Of a stretch of DNA of 64,000 nt, positions 55,114 to 64,000 are shown piece after piece. Below the pieces are notes generated by a model. That model saw nothing but the letters and a program-made list of their open reading frames with translations, was not told the origin of the DNA and searched no databases. Both the position numbers and the translations under genes were made by a program. The stretch lies in NCBI RefSeq assembly GCF_003343245.1, contig NZ_CP024901.1, positions 3,162,001-3,226,000 of the forward strand, given 5' to 3'. Numbering within the stretch: the first letter of the stretch is position 1; every line of letters begins with the position of its first letter. This DNA comes from Photorhabdus laumondii subsp. laumondii (GTDB taxonomy: Bacteria; Pseudomonadota; Gammaproteobacteria; Enterobacterales; Enterobacteriaceae).

Positions 55114-55205
55114 CCAGCATTTTATTAAAAAATTTCTTGCTTACTTTATGATGAACGTTAGTATCAGCATATTAAGTTATTGTTTTGAAATTTGATCTTT
55201 CTCAC

Positions 55206-56579
55206 ATGTCACTACCTTTTAATACTGGAATTTTTTCTGTCAGTCGTCTTAATCAGACGGTTCGACAACTACTCGAAATGGAAATGGGCAGAATTTGGCT
55301 AAGCGCTGAGATATCCAATTTTTCTCACCCCTCCTCCGGGCACTGGTATTTCACGCTGAAAGATGAGCGTGCCCAAGTGCGGGCGGCAATGTTTCGCAGT
55401 AGCAATCAACGGGTAACATTCAGGCCACAAAATGGTCAGCAAGTTTTGGTTCGCGCGATAATCACGCTTTATGAACCAAGAGGAGATTACCAGCTTATTG
55501 TTGAAAATATGCAACCCGCTGGTGATGGCCTGTTACAGCAACAGTTTGAATTATTGAAACAAAAACTTGATGCCGAAGGATTATTTGACCAAAGCCACAA
55601 GAAGCCCCTGCCATCCCCTGCTCAACAGCTTGGTGTCATTACTTCAACCAGTGGCGCAGCCCTGCATGATATTTTGAATATTTTAAAGCGTCGTGATCCA
55701 TCATTACCCATCATCATTTATCCAACATCGGTTCAGGGCGCAGAAGCACCATTACAGATTATCCGGGCTATTGAATTAGCTAATGAGCGTCGTGAGTGTG
55801 ATGTATTGATTGTTGGGCGCGGTGGTGGCTCGCTGGAAGACTTATGGAGTTTCAACGATGAACGTGTCGCCAGAGCCATTTTTCACAGTGATATTCCGAT
55901 AGTCAGTGCGGTCGGTCATGAAACAGATGTCACCATTGCTGATTTTGTGGCAGATTTACGCGCCCCAACGCCATCAGCGGCTGCTGAGTTAGTTAGCCGT
56001 AATCAGCTCGAATTATTACGTCAAATTCAGTCGCAACAACAGCGGTTGGAAATGGCAATGGATTATTTCTTTGCCCAGAAACAACATATTTTCAGTCTGT
56101 TATCTCATCGTTTACAGCAACAACATCCTCATCTACGACTAGCGCGTCAGCAAAACTTACTGGTCAATTTACGCCAGCGACTCACTGACAGCTTGCAACG
56201 GTACTTAAAGCAAAACAGCCTGGCTTATGAAAAATTACAACAACGGCTCTGGTACGCTGAACCTAGCCAGCAAATCCACCACTATAGTCAACAAATTCAG
56301 CAACAAGATTTTCGGTTAAGACAGGCAATTGAACGGCAAATCAGCCGTTCCAGAGAAAAATTTGCCGTTTCCTGTTCACGGATGGAAGCCGTTAGCCCTC
56401 TGGCAACACTGGCCCGTGGTTACAGCATCAGTCAAACATCGGATGGAAAATTACTGAAACAAACCAAACAGGTAGATGTTGGTGATGTCTTGAATACCCG
56501 TTTACAAGATGGTTGGATTGAAAGTGAGGTGTTGAAAATCAAAAAAGAACGGAAAAAACGATCTGCAAATCTGAAATAG
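55206..56579 (+). CDS. xseA: Exodeoxyribonuclease VII large subunit
   Basis: Catalytic subunit of the single-strand-specific exonuclease VII, which works with XseB in repair. I chose the ATG at 55206 ([17 protein letters not shown]), giving 457 residues against 456 in E. coli; a TTG seven codons upstream is possible. An OB-fold domain occupies residues ~8-105. The catalytic region includes [31 protein letters not shown] and [18 protein letters not shown] long Gln-rich coiled coil spans ~265-395. It is divergent from guaB, as in E. coli. Confidence 0.95.
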   Translation: MSLPFNTGIFSVSRLNQTVRQLLEMEMGRIWLSAEISNFSHPSSGHWYFTLKDERAQVRAAMFRSSNQRVTFRPQNGQQVLVRAIITLYEPRGDYQLIVENMQPAGDGLLQQQFELLKQKLDAEGLFDQSHKKPLPSPAQQLGVITSTSGAALHDILNILKRRDPSLPIIIYPTSVQGAEAPLQIIRAIELANERRECDVLIVGRGGGSLEDLWSFNDERVARAIFHSDIPIVSAVGHETDVTIADFVADLRAPTPSAAAELVSRNQLELLRQIQSQQQRLEMAMDYFFAQKQHIFSLLSHRLQQQHPHLRLARQQNLLVNLRQRLTDSLQRYLKQNSLAYEKLQQRLWYAEPSQQIHHYSQQIQQQDFRLRQAIERQISRSREKFAVSCSRMEAVSPLATLARGYSISQTSDGKLLKQTKQVDVGDVLNTRLQDGWIESEVLKIKKERKKRSANLK

Positions 56580-56605
56580 TGGCATTCCTTTGCCACTTAT
56601 TTTTC
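56578..56605 (+). terminator. Terminator of xseA
   Basis: AGTGGCA and TGCCACT with a 6-nt loop, followed by TATTTTT. The stem overlaps the TAG stop codon. Confidence 0.8.
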
Positions 56606-56606
56606 C

Positions 56607-56665
56607 TATACACCCTATGGATTTCAAGATGCATCGCGACGGCAACTTGAAAGATAACGGGTATA
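56607..56665 (+). repeat. Internally deleted copy of the intergenic repeat
   Basis: Keeps both ends (ACACCCTATGGATTTCAAG and CTTGAAAGATAACGGGTATA) but has lost about 75 bp from the middle. The join is at GGCAA, which occurs in full copies both in GACGGCAAGGGAG and in GAGGCAACTTG, so the deletion took place between 5-bp direct repeats. Confidence 0.92.
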
Positions 56666-56666
56666 A

Positions 56667-58943
56667 TCAGAAACGAATTTCTGCGCCGACAATATAAGTC
56701 CGGCCCCGGGCAGTTTGCATAGCCGAAGTTTGCTCAGTCATTAATGGAGAAGAATTTGCACGATTAAGTGCTTCAGAATAATTTTTATTTGCCAAATTCT
56801 GTACTGAGAATTTCAGCAGCACATTGTGATTTATCTGATAATCGCTATAAAGATCGACTATCGTTGGGATTTTAGGTTCTTTTTGCTGCACAACCCTCCC
56901 ATCTTCATCAAAATTATATTGATCTGGGTCCAGCCTATGAGAATCACCGGTATATTTAACAATCGCACCAACACGGAATTTCTCATTAAATAAACAAACA
57001 CCGGTATCCAACGTCATAAAGCTATCAGGTAGTTGTGACAACGGCTCCGCACCAAAATGCGCGGTAGCGGCCGAAGTTGGTTGACGCGTTTTTTGCCAAC
57101 TATAAGCCAATTTGCTATAAAACATACCCGCATCATAATCAGCAGCAATTTCATATCCGTGTATTTTTACCGGAGTCAAGCTATTGTGGTAGATATACAT
57201 TTTGATGTTAGGATCGACTTCATTGTAATCTGTCGAACTATCGGCTTTACATTTTTTCCTATTGCCACATATAAGCCAGATATCACTGAGAATATAATTT
57301 TTTACTTTAGTATGATACCAGGCCGCTTTCAGACGGAAAGTATCTCCCTTTACAATTAAATCTGGGCGGAAACTGTTAAAGCCAATTTGATAAGTGTCTG
57401 ATGATTCTCCTTTCAGAAATGGGTTCATGGACCCACCACCTTCATTACTATAAAAAGTCTCCTGAATATTGGGTGCTCTCATTGAACGGGCATAACTGAC
57501 GAATGGTTGGAACTCAGGAATAATTTCTGCTGATAGTAAAATACCTGGATTAAACCCATGTTCTTTCAAATCCAATTCGGTTGCTCCCTGGGGAAAACAA
57601 GGAATTCGCAGATCACAAGCCGGTTTATAGCCTTTGACACGGTAATCCATATAATTAAACGTAATATCTGCCTGATAAATTCCACGATTTATTTTCAATC
57701 CACCATAAATACTGGCAATATCTTGTTTACCACTTGGCGCGAAAACATTATTTTCTTTTACTTCACTGTCTTTCTTGTTATATTCTTGCTTTTCTTTTTC
57801 ATCTTTACCTCGACCAGAATACACACTATTCGTTGTTCTGCTATATTCGGTTTCCATTAACTTACTGCCAAATGTTAACTCAAAATTTGTATCACCGTAG
57901 TCGAAACGACTAATATTACTGATATCTATTGCATCTGATTTATTTTTTGCATTACTATTGAGCAATTTAAAAAGTGAATCACCTTCATAGCGTTGACGAC
58001 TCTCACTGGTACTGACCAATAATTTTATATCAACCCATTCACTAAATGGAGTGTAATTGTATTTTAAATAAATATCCCGACTATCAATATGACGGCGGGT
58101 AAATTTATTATGATAGTTACGGCCACTTAGTTCCATATCATGAAATTCATTGGGTTCAATTTTTATTTTCATTAATTGAGAATTAGGTTTTTGCTTAAAC
58201 GATTTATCTGTAACAAACTCATCGCTTAATACTCCGTCGCCATTCTTATAATGTGCATCAATTGAATGCCCGCTGACAGCCAACATAGCGCCTATTGAAC
58301 CTTCAGAACTGAAAGCGGGGGTTTTACCCGCAACCGCTATCATGCCATTATAGCCAATACCATTATTTCCATAAGCTGTCTTTGTGCGTACTCCCAATGA
58401 ATTCCCTGCAAATATCACATCATCTACACCAATTGTGCGAAAATTAGCGCTACCTACTAATGCATTAACACTACTTGAGCCATCAGATTGACCACGGTTG
58501 ACATCAACTCCTACAATAAAATTAGGATCAATGATTGTACCGAATTGGTTATAAGTAGTCCCGTGAGCAGGACTCGTCGGAGATGTGCCATAAAAACTTT
58601 GGCTAACACCATCAACCATCATATTTACTCGACCAAATCCACTTAATCCACGAATATTTACACTCACCGTTCCCTGCCCCGGATCTATTTGCGTATAAGT
58701 CCCAGGCATACTGCGTAATATACTATCCGTTGATTGAAGTTTTGTATCTTCTCCTTTAGAACTGTATGAACCGGGCCTTTCCATTGCCCTCACTTCCGCA
58801 TCATCCTGTGAACCAGAAACTTTAAGGCTACCGAATTTCATCACCTTATCTGATTTTCTCTCTTGCTTTTCCTCACCATAAGCAAGCCCTTGAAGCCCAA
58901 TTAAAACCACACCGGCCCCTGCTATCTTTGTCATTATTTTCAT
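56667..58943 (-). CDS. TonB-dependent outer-membrane heme/iron receptor (HasR/hemin-receptor type)
   Basis: Outer-membrane transporter energised by TonB. About 758 residues from MKIMTKIAGAG, which gives a signal peptide ending near GLAYGEE; the frame allows starts up to 58967. The plug domain spans ~45-170, with IRGLSGFGRVNMMVDGV. The barrel ends in GRTYIVGAEIRF with terminal Phe. MRAPNIQETFYSNEGGG...MNPFLKGE resembles the FRAP/NPNL heme-receptor box. A Cys pair is in ACDLRIPC. It is last in a minus-strand cluster with a TonB homologue and a ChaN-like lipoprotein, which supports heme as substrate. The exact substrate is unproved. Confidence 0.85.
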   Translation of the reverse strand: MKIMTKIAGAGVVLIGLQGLAYGEEKQERKSDKVMKFGSLKVSGSQDDAEVRAMERPGSYSSKGEDTKLQSTDSILRSMPGTYTQIDPGQGTVSVNIRGLSGFGRVNMMVDGVSQSFYGTSPTSPAHGTTYNQFGTIIDPNFIVGVDVNRGQSDGSSSVNALVGSANFRTIGVDDVIFAGNSLGVRTKTAYGNNGIGYNGMIAVAGKTPAFSSEGSIGAMLAVSGHSIDAHYKNGDGVLSDEFVTDKSFKQKPNSQLMKIKIEPNEFHDMELSGRNYHNKFTRRHIDSRDIYLKYNYTPFSEWVDIKLLVSTSESRQRYEGDSLFKLLNSNAKNKSDAIDISNISRFDYGDTNFELTFGSKLMETEYSRTTNSVYSGRGKDEKEKQEYNKKDSEVKENNVFAPSGKQDIASIYGGLKINRGIYQADITFNYMDYRVKGYKPACDLRIPCFPQGATELDLKEHGFNPGILLSAEIIPEFQPFVSYARSMRAPNIQETFYSNEGGGSMNPFLKGESSDTYQIGFNSFRPDLIVKGDTFRLKAAWYHTKVKNYILSDIWLICGNRKKCKADSSTDYNEVDPNIKMYIYHNSLTPVKIHGYEIAADYDAGMFYSKLAYSWQKTRQPTSAATAHFGAEPLSQLPDSFMTLDTGVCLFNEKFRVGAIVKYTGDSHRLDPDQYNFDEDGRVVQQKEPKIPTIVDLYSDYQINHNVLLKFSVQNLANKNYSEALNRANSSPLMTEQTSAMQTARGRTYIVGAEIRF

Positions 58944-59012
58944 TTCAATCATCCCAAATGCATACAAATCAATATTTGCTCACATACCCGTCTTTAGAAA
59001 ATAAAAATGTTT

Positions 59013-59038
59013 AGCACTGATAAATTATTATCAGTGCT
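59013..59038 (-). terminator. Hairpin between the oligopeptidase and receptor genes
   Basis: AGCACTGATAA and TTATCAGTGCT form an 11-bp stem with loop ATTA. On the minus strand it is followed by AAACATTTTTATTTTC. It may end or attenuate the tonB-oligopeptidase transcript before the receptor gene. Confidence 0.65.
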
Positions 59039-59072
59039 TTAAATAACAAATTTATATTATTTATAATTTATT

Positions 59073-61232
59073 TCAGTTATCTTTTAATTGCGGAAAATAC
59101 TTTTTAGCATCATCCAGCATCAAAATAAAACTGTAATCCAGTGCAGTATCTTTTAATCGACTAAATCGGCCAGATTTACCACCATGCCCGGCACTCATAT
59201 TGGTTTCTAATAACAAAATAGAGTTATCTTCCTTCATATCCCGTAATTTTGCCACCCATTTAGTGGGTTCCCAATATTGCACTTGTGAATCATAAAATCC
59301 ACTCGTAACCAATAAGTTCGGATAACGTTGATGTTTTATATTGTCATACGGACTATATGATTTAATCCGGAAATAATCCTCTTTATTTTCAGGATTACCC
59401 CACTCTTCATATTCTCCTACGGTCAGCGGAATAGAAGGGTCAAGCATGGTTGTCACGGCATCAACAAATGGAACCTGAGCAACCACACCGCGATATAATT
59501 CCGGTGCCTGATTAATCACAGCGCCCATCAACAAACCACCCGCGCTGCCCCCCATCGCATAAATTCGTTTGCTGTCACCATATTTTTGCGCAATCAGTGC
59601 CTTAGTCACATCAATAAAGTCATTAAAACTATTTTCCTTATTTTCGACTTTACCTTGTAAATACCATTTCTTACCCAATTCACCGCCACCACGCACATGT
59701 ACTAATGCGTAAACAAAGCCTCGATCTAATAAACTCAATCGCGGTGAGCTAAATGAAGGGTCCATACTGATACCATAAGCCCCATATCCATAAATCAGTA
59801 TTGGGTTATGGCCTTTTTTAAACAGTGATTTACGATATACCAGAGATACCGGAACTTCAACACCATCACGGGCCTTCACCCAAATACGCTGGCTCTCATA
59901 ATGATGTTTATCAAAACCTTTTACTTCCTGCTGCTTAAGTAATTCCCGCTCACCTGTTTTCATATTCCATTGGAATGTTGAGCTTGGTGTCGTCATGGAT
60001 GAATAACCATAACGGACAAAATCAGTATTGGGTTCAGGGTTGTAATCAATCCATGCCATATAACTTGGATCATCAAACTTAATCTGTTTTTCTTGCTGTG
60101 TCTGCCAATTAATCTGACGAATTGTCGGTAATCCTTTTGTTCGCTCCTGTACGACTAACCAGTCATTAAACAGATCGAAATCTTCAAGATCACTATCTTG
60201 CCGCGGAGCAATGACTATTTTCCACGGTATATTGATGGCATCCGTCTGATAAAGCCCATAAGTTTCATTCTCATGATTCGAACGGATGTAGAAATGATCG
60301 CGGAAATGGTCAATATAATACTCTCTGCCTTCCTGACGAGGAGAGAATAGTTGAAGCTCAGCTTGTGGTTTATTCGCATCAATCAGCAAATATTCGGAAG
60401 TCGAATTACTGGTTATCGCCAACATAATATAATCGCGGGAAGTGCTCTTAGATATACTTAAATAAAAACGCTCATCTTCTTCCTGATATATTTTATGATC
60501 TTCACTGGTATTGCTACCATATTGGTGACGAAATACCTGATATGGCAGTAACGTTTGTGAATGCCTGCGCACATAAAACAACGTATTGTTGTCGTTAGCC
60601 CAAACCATGTTGCCAGAAGTATTTTTTATTACATCATTATTCCACTGTTTATCAGCAATATCTTTAAAAGAGATCTGATAATTACGGCGTCCCTGCGTAT
60701 CTTCAGCAATCGCCATACGTTTATTATCCAGAGAGATGGCAAAATTACTCAGTTGGTAATATTCGTGCCCTTTAGCCCTTTCATTACCATCGACCAGTAT
60801 CTGCCAATCTGATGAGCCATCAACCGGTTTACGCTGATAAATCGGAAAATCTTTGCCCGTTTCATAGGTTGTCCGATATATATACCCATTATAAGTATAG
60901 GGTACCGATTGATCATCCTGCTTCATCCTGCCAACCATTTCTTCGTATAACGTATCACGTAGCTGTTCACCGGGTTTTAGCATCTGCTCGGTATATTTAT
61001 TTTCGGCTGTCAGATAATCAATGACTTTTTGATCTTTACGATTATCGTCCCGCATCCAGTAATAATCATCTATACGAGTATCACCGTGGGTAGTTATATG
61101 GTGTGGTTGTTTCATTGCCTTTGGTGGCATAATTTCTTCCTCTGCGGCGACAGGATTCAACCAGCCGCTTAATAAAAACATCAATAACAGCCCTTTAGTT
61201 TTCAGGGCAAACCACGCTTGCTGCCTTAACAT
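59073..61232 (-). CDS. Exported oligopeptidase B-like serine peptidase (S9A)
   Basis: Prolyl-oligopeptidase family enzyme that cleaves short peptides, typically after Arg/Lys. I chose the ATG at 61232 with AAGGAC 7 bp upstream (719 residues). The N-terminus MLRQQAWFALKTKGLLLMFL is a signal sequence cleaved near NPVAA-EEE, whereas the usual PtrB is cytosolic. PYTYNGYIYRT opens the beta-propeller. The hydrolase domain has GYGAYGISMDP, the nucleophile Ser in MGGSAGGLLMGA (~residue 550), Asp in SGFYDSQVQYWE and His in SAGHGGKSGR. It lies 29 bp after a tonB-like gene and before a heme receptor gene, which suggests a role in nutrient uptake. Confidence 0.9.
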   Translation of the reverse strand: MLRQQAWFALKTKGLLLMFLLSGWLNPVAAEEEIMPPKAMKQPHHITTHGDTRIDDYYWMRDDNRKDQKVIDYLTAENKYTEQMLKPGEQLRDTLYEEMVGRMKQDDQSVPYTYNGYIYRTTYETGKDFPIYQRKPVDGSSDWQILVDGNERAKGHEYYQLSNFAISLDNKRMAIAEDTQGRRNYQISFKDIADKQWNNDVIKNTSGNMVWANDNNTLFYVRRHSQTLLPYQVFRHQYGSNTSEDHKIYQEEDERFYLSISKSTSRDYIMLAITSNSTSEYLLIDANKPQAELQLFSPRQEGREYYIDHFRDHFYIRSNHENETYGLYQTDAINIPWKIVIAPRQDSDLEDFDLFNDWLVVQERTKGLPTIRQINWQTQQEKQIKFDDPSYMAWIDYNPEPNTDFVRYGYSSMTTPSSTFQWNMKTGERELLKQQEVKGFDKHHYESQRIWVKARDGVEVPVSLVYRKSLFKKGHNPILIYGYGAYGISMDPSFSSPRLSLLDRGFVYALVHVRGGGELGKKWYLQGKVENKENSFNDFIDVTKALIAQKYGDSKRIYAMGGSAGGLLMGAVINQAPELYRGVVAQVPFVDAVTTMLDPSIPLTVGEYEEWGNPENKEDYFRIKSYSPYDNIKHQRYPNLLVTSGFYDSQVQYWEPTKWVAKLRDMKEDNSILLLETNMSAGHGGKSGRFSRLKDTALDYSFILMLDDAKKYFPQLKDN

Positions 61233-61261
61233 ATTTGCTGTCCTTAAGTCGTTCAAAAGTA

Positions 61262-62062
61262 TTAATTAGTTAAACTAAAATCAATCGGAATTTCTATCGT
61301 AATTTCATTACCGTTTAAAACGGCAATGGGAGGAACTGGCAACGGCTGCGCCCTTGCCAGAATTTGCTTCGCTTCCCGGTCTAAAGAATGGGTTCCAGAA
61401 CGACGAACTAAGTCACTGTTAGTAACATAGCCCTGTTTATCAATAGTGAATCTGACTGTAGGACGACCCGTGCGGTTTCTTCTCTGTGCATCCTCTGGAT
61501 AACGTTTATAGCGGTTCAAATGCCCGACAACTTCCGCTCGCCATAACGCATCCGCATCAGCAACGGCCTTTGAATCACTGTCATAAGCAGCGGCAACCCG
61601 CGAAGTCAGATTCGTAGAAGTGGCAGTACTGCTTGCCATAGCCGCGCTACTTTGAGATTTTTCACTCTCTTGTTCTTCTACCTGCTGGCGTTTCACCGGG
61701 GGTGTTTTTTTAATCTCTTCGTGGTGCTTTTTCTGTTTTTTAGGTTTATGTACCAAGATCTGTGCCTGTTCATCTTTCATAAGCTCAGGCGTCTTAATCT
61801 CATTAACCTCACTTTCCTGCTGTCGACTGGCAACAGAAAGTTGTTGTTCAAGACCAATAGGTTGTTTTTGTACCTGATGTGTCGCTTCTGTCAACAATGA
61901 AAGCTCCATCATCACCGCCGGTGGTGGCATCAATTCACCAACAGCAATTTCTTCTGGCTGGGAGATAATCCAGCCGACCAAAATGAGGTGAACAGCAATA
62001 GCAGAAACGAGCCCTTTTTTAAAATGACCCGTTTGAAAGGCCGAGTGTGTCAGCGTCAACAT
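61262..62062 (-). CDS. TonB-family energy-transducing protein (HasB-like)
   Basis: Couples the inner-membrane proton force to an outer-membrane receptor. Of the 266 residues, a single membrane anchor lies at ~18-36 (VSAIAVHLILVGWII) with the conserved His. A long periplasmic linker rich in Lys, Glu, Gln and Pro follows (~45-140), then the TonB C-terminal domain (~170-264) with YKRYPEDAQRRNRTGRPTV. It is not the usual chromosomal tonB, which has (EP/KP) repeats, and is probably dedicated to the nearby receptor. It lies 22 bp downstream of a strong Fur-like box. Confidence 0.9.
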   Translation of the reverse strand: MLTLTHSAFQTGHFKKGLVSAIAVHLILVGWIISQPEEIAVGELMPPPAVMMELSLLTEATHQVQKQPIGLEQQLSVASRQQESEVNEIKTPELMKDEQAQILVHKPKKQKKHHEEIKKTPPVKRQQVEEQESEKSQSSAAMASSTATSTNLTSRVAAAYDSDSKAVADADALWRAEVVGHLNRYKRYPEDAQRRNRTGRPTVRFTIDKQGYVTNSDLVRRSGTHSLDREAKQILARAQPLPVPPIAVLNGNEITIEIPIDFSLTN

Positions 62063-62083
62063 GGATGATAGCGCATAATTTTA

Positions 62084-62113
62084 ATTATCATTTAGTAATG
62101 ATAATTAATTTCA
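62084..62113 (-). promoter_or_regulatory. Overlapping Fur-like boxes upstream of the tonB-like gene
   Basis: ATTATCATT-TAGT-AATGATAAT (62084-62105) is a perfect inverted repeat. Overlapping it, TGATAATTAATTTCA (62099-62113) fits the 7-1-7 Fur pattern at 12 of 14 positions. The block is 22-51 bp upstream of the start codon. Confidence 0.8.
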
Positions 62114-62215
62114 TATGCTAATGAAAATTATTTTTATCTTTATCGTTAACTTGAGCACATCCCTGTGCCAAGACCTCTTATATACAGAGAAAAGACCACC
62201 ATTTGTTTAAAATAT

Positions 62216-63106
62216 CTATGGTTTTTTTACGGGTGTATACCAGACATAATCAGCATATTGGCTATCCAGTACATTGCTTTTCTCAGCCATGATCAACACA
62301 ACAAAGTCCTCTTGGGGCGATAATTCTTTAACATGCAGAGGAACACCTATTACTTTTGTTGCATGATATCCACCCGCAATCAGTGTGGCAGGAGCCGGCG
62401 CTTTAAGTAACTGTTCCGCCATTCTGCGATCCCGCATTTGCTGAATAGTTGTCATGGCAGATAACTGTTGCTCCGTTATTTCACCACCGTGAACATCTTT
62501 GATCACCTCTTTAATCTGAGCCTTGACATTTTCAGCAACAGAAATATTCCCCTGGAGGACCGGAGGGTTACGATAAGCCGCTTTAATTTCACTGCGATCT
62601 AAGTTTGCAGACAGCAACGGATAAGGTTGATGCATAAGCTCCATGACCAATCCACCATACAACTCCCACCGCCACCCATCTTGCCATGCCAGAAGCTCTT
62701 TTATGCGGCTTTCACGTACGATAGGCTGAGTTTGCAACCAACTCTTAACCTTATTCACTTTTTGCTGCTGATCAGGATTAATCATCTCTAGCAGGACCGA
62801 ACCCTGTTCTCTTTTAAGCGGAAGTTGCTGAACCAACCAAATCTCTATCTGATGATGATATGGATTATCATGTTTTTCACCCACAATTACCCGTTGATGT
62901 GATGCCAGCCGATTGATCAATTCATCAGGGGTCAGGGCGTGACCGGTTTTAAGATCGATAATAGCCCCTTGTTGAGTCAGTTCCGGTGAAAGTGCCTGGA
63001 GAGCGGTTTTTTGGTGTACAGATACACATCCAGATAAGATCAGTAAGCCACAGATAATCAGAAAAGATTTTACAGTCGTGAGAAATTTCATCATGTCCAT
63101 ATCCAT
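62216..63106 (-). CDS. ChaN-family heme-binding lipoprotein
   Basis: Predicted outer-membrane lipoprotein of the heme-binding ChaN family, associated with heme uptake loci. The lipobox is ILSGC (near Cys27). Family motifs are VIVGEKHDNPYHH near residue 75 and LIAGGYHATKVIGVP near residue 242, with His residues in both; EMINPDQQQKV is also typical. Up to 296 residues; the start could be one of the clustered ATGs at 63106-63091, and the one at 63094 gives a better GGA spacing. It precedes the tonB-like gene, with a Fur-like site on each side. Confidence 0.87.
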   Translation of the reverse strand: MDMDMMKFLTTVKSFLIICGLLILSGCVSVHQKTALQALSPELTQQGAIIDLKTGHALTPDELINRLASHQRVIVGEKHDNPYHHQIEIWLVQQLPLKREQGSVLLEMINPDQQQKVNKVKSWLQTQPIVRESRIKELLAWQDGWRWELYGGLVMELMHQPYPLLSANLDRSEIKAAYRNPPVLQGNISVAENVKAQIKEVIKDVHGGEITEQQLSAMTTIQQMRDRRMAEQLLKAPAPATLIAGGYHATKVIGVPLHVKELSPQEDFVVLIMAEKSNVLDSQYADYVWYTPVKKP

Positions 63107-63132
63107 ATTATTAATGTTTTGCCCATCATGTA

Positions 63133-63151
63133 GATAATAAGAATCGTTTAC
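63133..63151 (-). promoter_or_regulatory. Fur-like box upstream of the ChaN-like gene
   Basis: GATAATAAGAATCGTTTAC (read on the plus strand) matches the 19-bp Fur consensus at 14 positions and lies 27-45 bp upstream of the ChaN-like start. Confidence 0.5.
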
Positions 63152-63158
63152 AACAAAC

Positions 63159-63185
63159 CGCCCCTGCCTACAGGAAACAGGGGCG
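63159..63185 (-). terminator. Terminator of maeB
   Basis: CGCCCCTG and CAGGGGCG form an 8-bp GC-rich stem with an 11-nt loop just after the maeB stop. The T-tract is short (GGTTTGTTGT on the minus strand). Confidence 0.65.
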
Positions 63186-63192
63186 ATGGGTA

Positions 63193-64000
63193 TTACAGCG
63201 GATGAGTTTGTGCTTCAACTGCCGCCAGAGCGACCATATTAACGATACGACGTACAGAAGAAATTGGTGTCAGAATGTGTATCGGTTTGGCAACCCCCAT
63301 CAGAACTGGGCCAACGGTAACGCCTTCAGAACTGGTGACACGTAGCAAGTTATAACTGATACGGGCAGATTCCATATTCGGCATAATTAACAGATTGGCA
63401 GCCCCTTTCAATGGGCTATCTGGCATGATGTCACGGCGAATACTTTCAACCAATGCGGCATCACCATGCATTTCACCATCAATTTCAAGTGAAGGTGACA
63501 TTTTATTCACCAATTCCAGCGTCTGGCGCATCTTCTGCGCTGAGAGGCAATCTGTGGAACCAAAACTTGAATGAGAAAGCAGCGCAACTTTTGGTTCAAT
63601 ACCGAAACGGCGGATAGTCTCTGAAGCCATAAGGGTAATCTCTGCCAATTGTTCAGGCGTTGGATCATTATTGACATAAGTATCCGCAATAAAAGTATTA
63701 CCACTTGGCAACATCAATGCATTCATGGCACCAGCAGTATGAACCCCATCACGGAAACCAAATACATTTCTCACGACATCGTAATGTTCACTGTAACTGC
63801 CAACAGTACCACAAATCAGGCCATCAGCCTCACCACGCAGTACCATAATCGCCCCAATCAGGGTGGGATTACCGATAACTGCCCGGCGAGCTTGTTCAGC
63901 AGAAACACCCCGACGTTTCATAATGTGATGATATTCCTGCCAGTATTTTTTGAAGCGCGGATCATTCTCATTATTGACGACTTCAAAATCTTTACCCGCT
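63193..64000 (-). CDS. maeB: NADP-dependent malic enzyme, C-terminal part (5' end beyond the right edge)
   Basis: Decarboxylates malate to pyruvate with NADP+. Only the last ~268 residues are in the window, and the frame is open to the right edge, reading from DFEVVNNENDPRFKKYW. This is the phosphotransacetylase-like regulatory domain fused to malic enzyme in MaeB: GTVGSYSEHYDVVRNVFG, ALLSHSSFGSTDC, IDGEMHGDAALVE and the ending AAVEAQTHPL match E. coli MaeB. An apparent start at 63921 is an internal Met. Confidence 0.95.
   Translation of the reverse strand, partial: AGKDFEVVNNENDPRFKKYWQEYHHIMKRRGVSAEQARRAVIGNPTLIGAIMVLRGEADGLICGTVGSYSEHYDVVRNVFGFRDGVHTAGAMNALMLPSGNTFIADTYVNNDPTPEQLAEITLMASETIRRFGIEPKVALLSHSSFGSTDCLSAQKMRQTLELVNKMSPSLEIDGEMHGDAALVESIRRDIMPDSPLKGAANLLIMPNMESARISYNLLRVTSSEGVTVGPVLMGVAKPIHILTPISSVRRIVNMVALAAVEAQTHPL

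Overview
The window looks like the chromosome of an insect-pathogenic enterobacterium, most likely Photorhabdus (Xenorhabdus is the alternative). The housekeeping genes read as close relatives of E. coli genes, and their order partly follows E. coli (yebV-sdsR-yebY-copD-copC-holE; manXYZ-yobD-mntP-rlmA; guaB-guaA beside xseA). The base composition is AT-rich, a ~130-bp repeat family is scattered between genes, and the left end holds a giant nonribosomal peptide synthetase (NRPS) gene. The species is inferred; no database was searched.

Layout. (1) 1-11673, minus strand: the 5' part of a very large NRPS that runs off the left edge. Its order is formyltransferase, half condensation domain, A1-T1, dual E/C, A2-T2, C, A3-T3, dual E/C, start of A4. 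It may be the kolossin A synthetase. (2) 12629-22948: emtA; the Fur-controlled Mn/Fe ABC transporter yfeABCD; yniA, yniB, hxpB; LexA-controlled ydjM; the cystine transporter tcyP; htpX. (3) 23278-32864: prc-proQ, msrC, yebV, the small RNA SdsR, the yebY-copD-copC copper group, ftnA with a cluster of Fur-like boxes, holE, pip, yebF, yoaH. (4) 33004-42289: pabB-nudL, sdaA, the mannose PTS manXYZ, yobD, mntP behind a Fur box and a yybP-ykoY manganese riboswitch, rlmA. (5) 42564-51915: an accessory defence island. An AT-rich part carries a 1292-residue SIR2-domain protein preceded by two small unknown ORFs, an orphan addiction-module antidote and an XRE regulator. A GC-rich part carries a PaeR7I/XhoI-type restriction-modification pair and an abortive-infection protein, bounded by a broken antitoxin gene and a broken serine-recombinase gene that abuts the guaA stop codon. 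(6) 51916-56579: guaA, guaB with a probable PurR box, and xseA. (7) 56667-63106: a heme/iron cluster of TonB-dependent receptor, an exported oligopeptidase B-like protein, a TonB/HasB-like protein and a ChaN-like lipoprotein, with Fur-like boxes. (8) 63193-64000: the 3' part of maeB.

Metal control is a theme. Fur-like boxes lie in front of yfeA, ftnA, mntP, the tonB-like gene and chaN, which joins Mn/Fe import, iron storage, Mn export and heme uptake in one regulatory picture. The least described parts are the SIR2 locus with its small upstream ORFs, the M-R-Abi cassette, and the heme cluster with an exported oligopeptidase.
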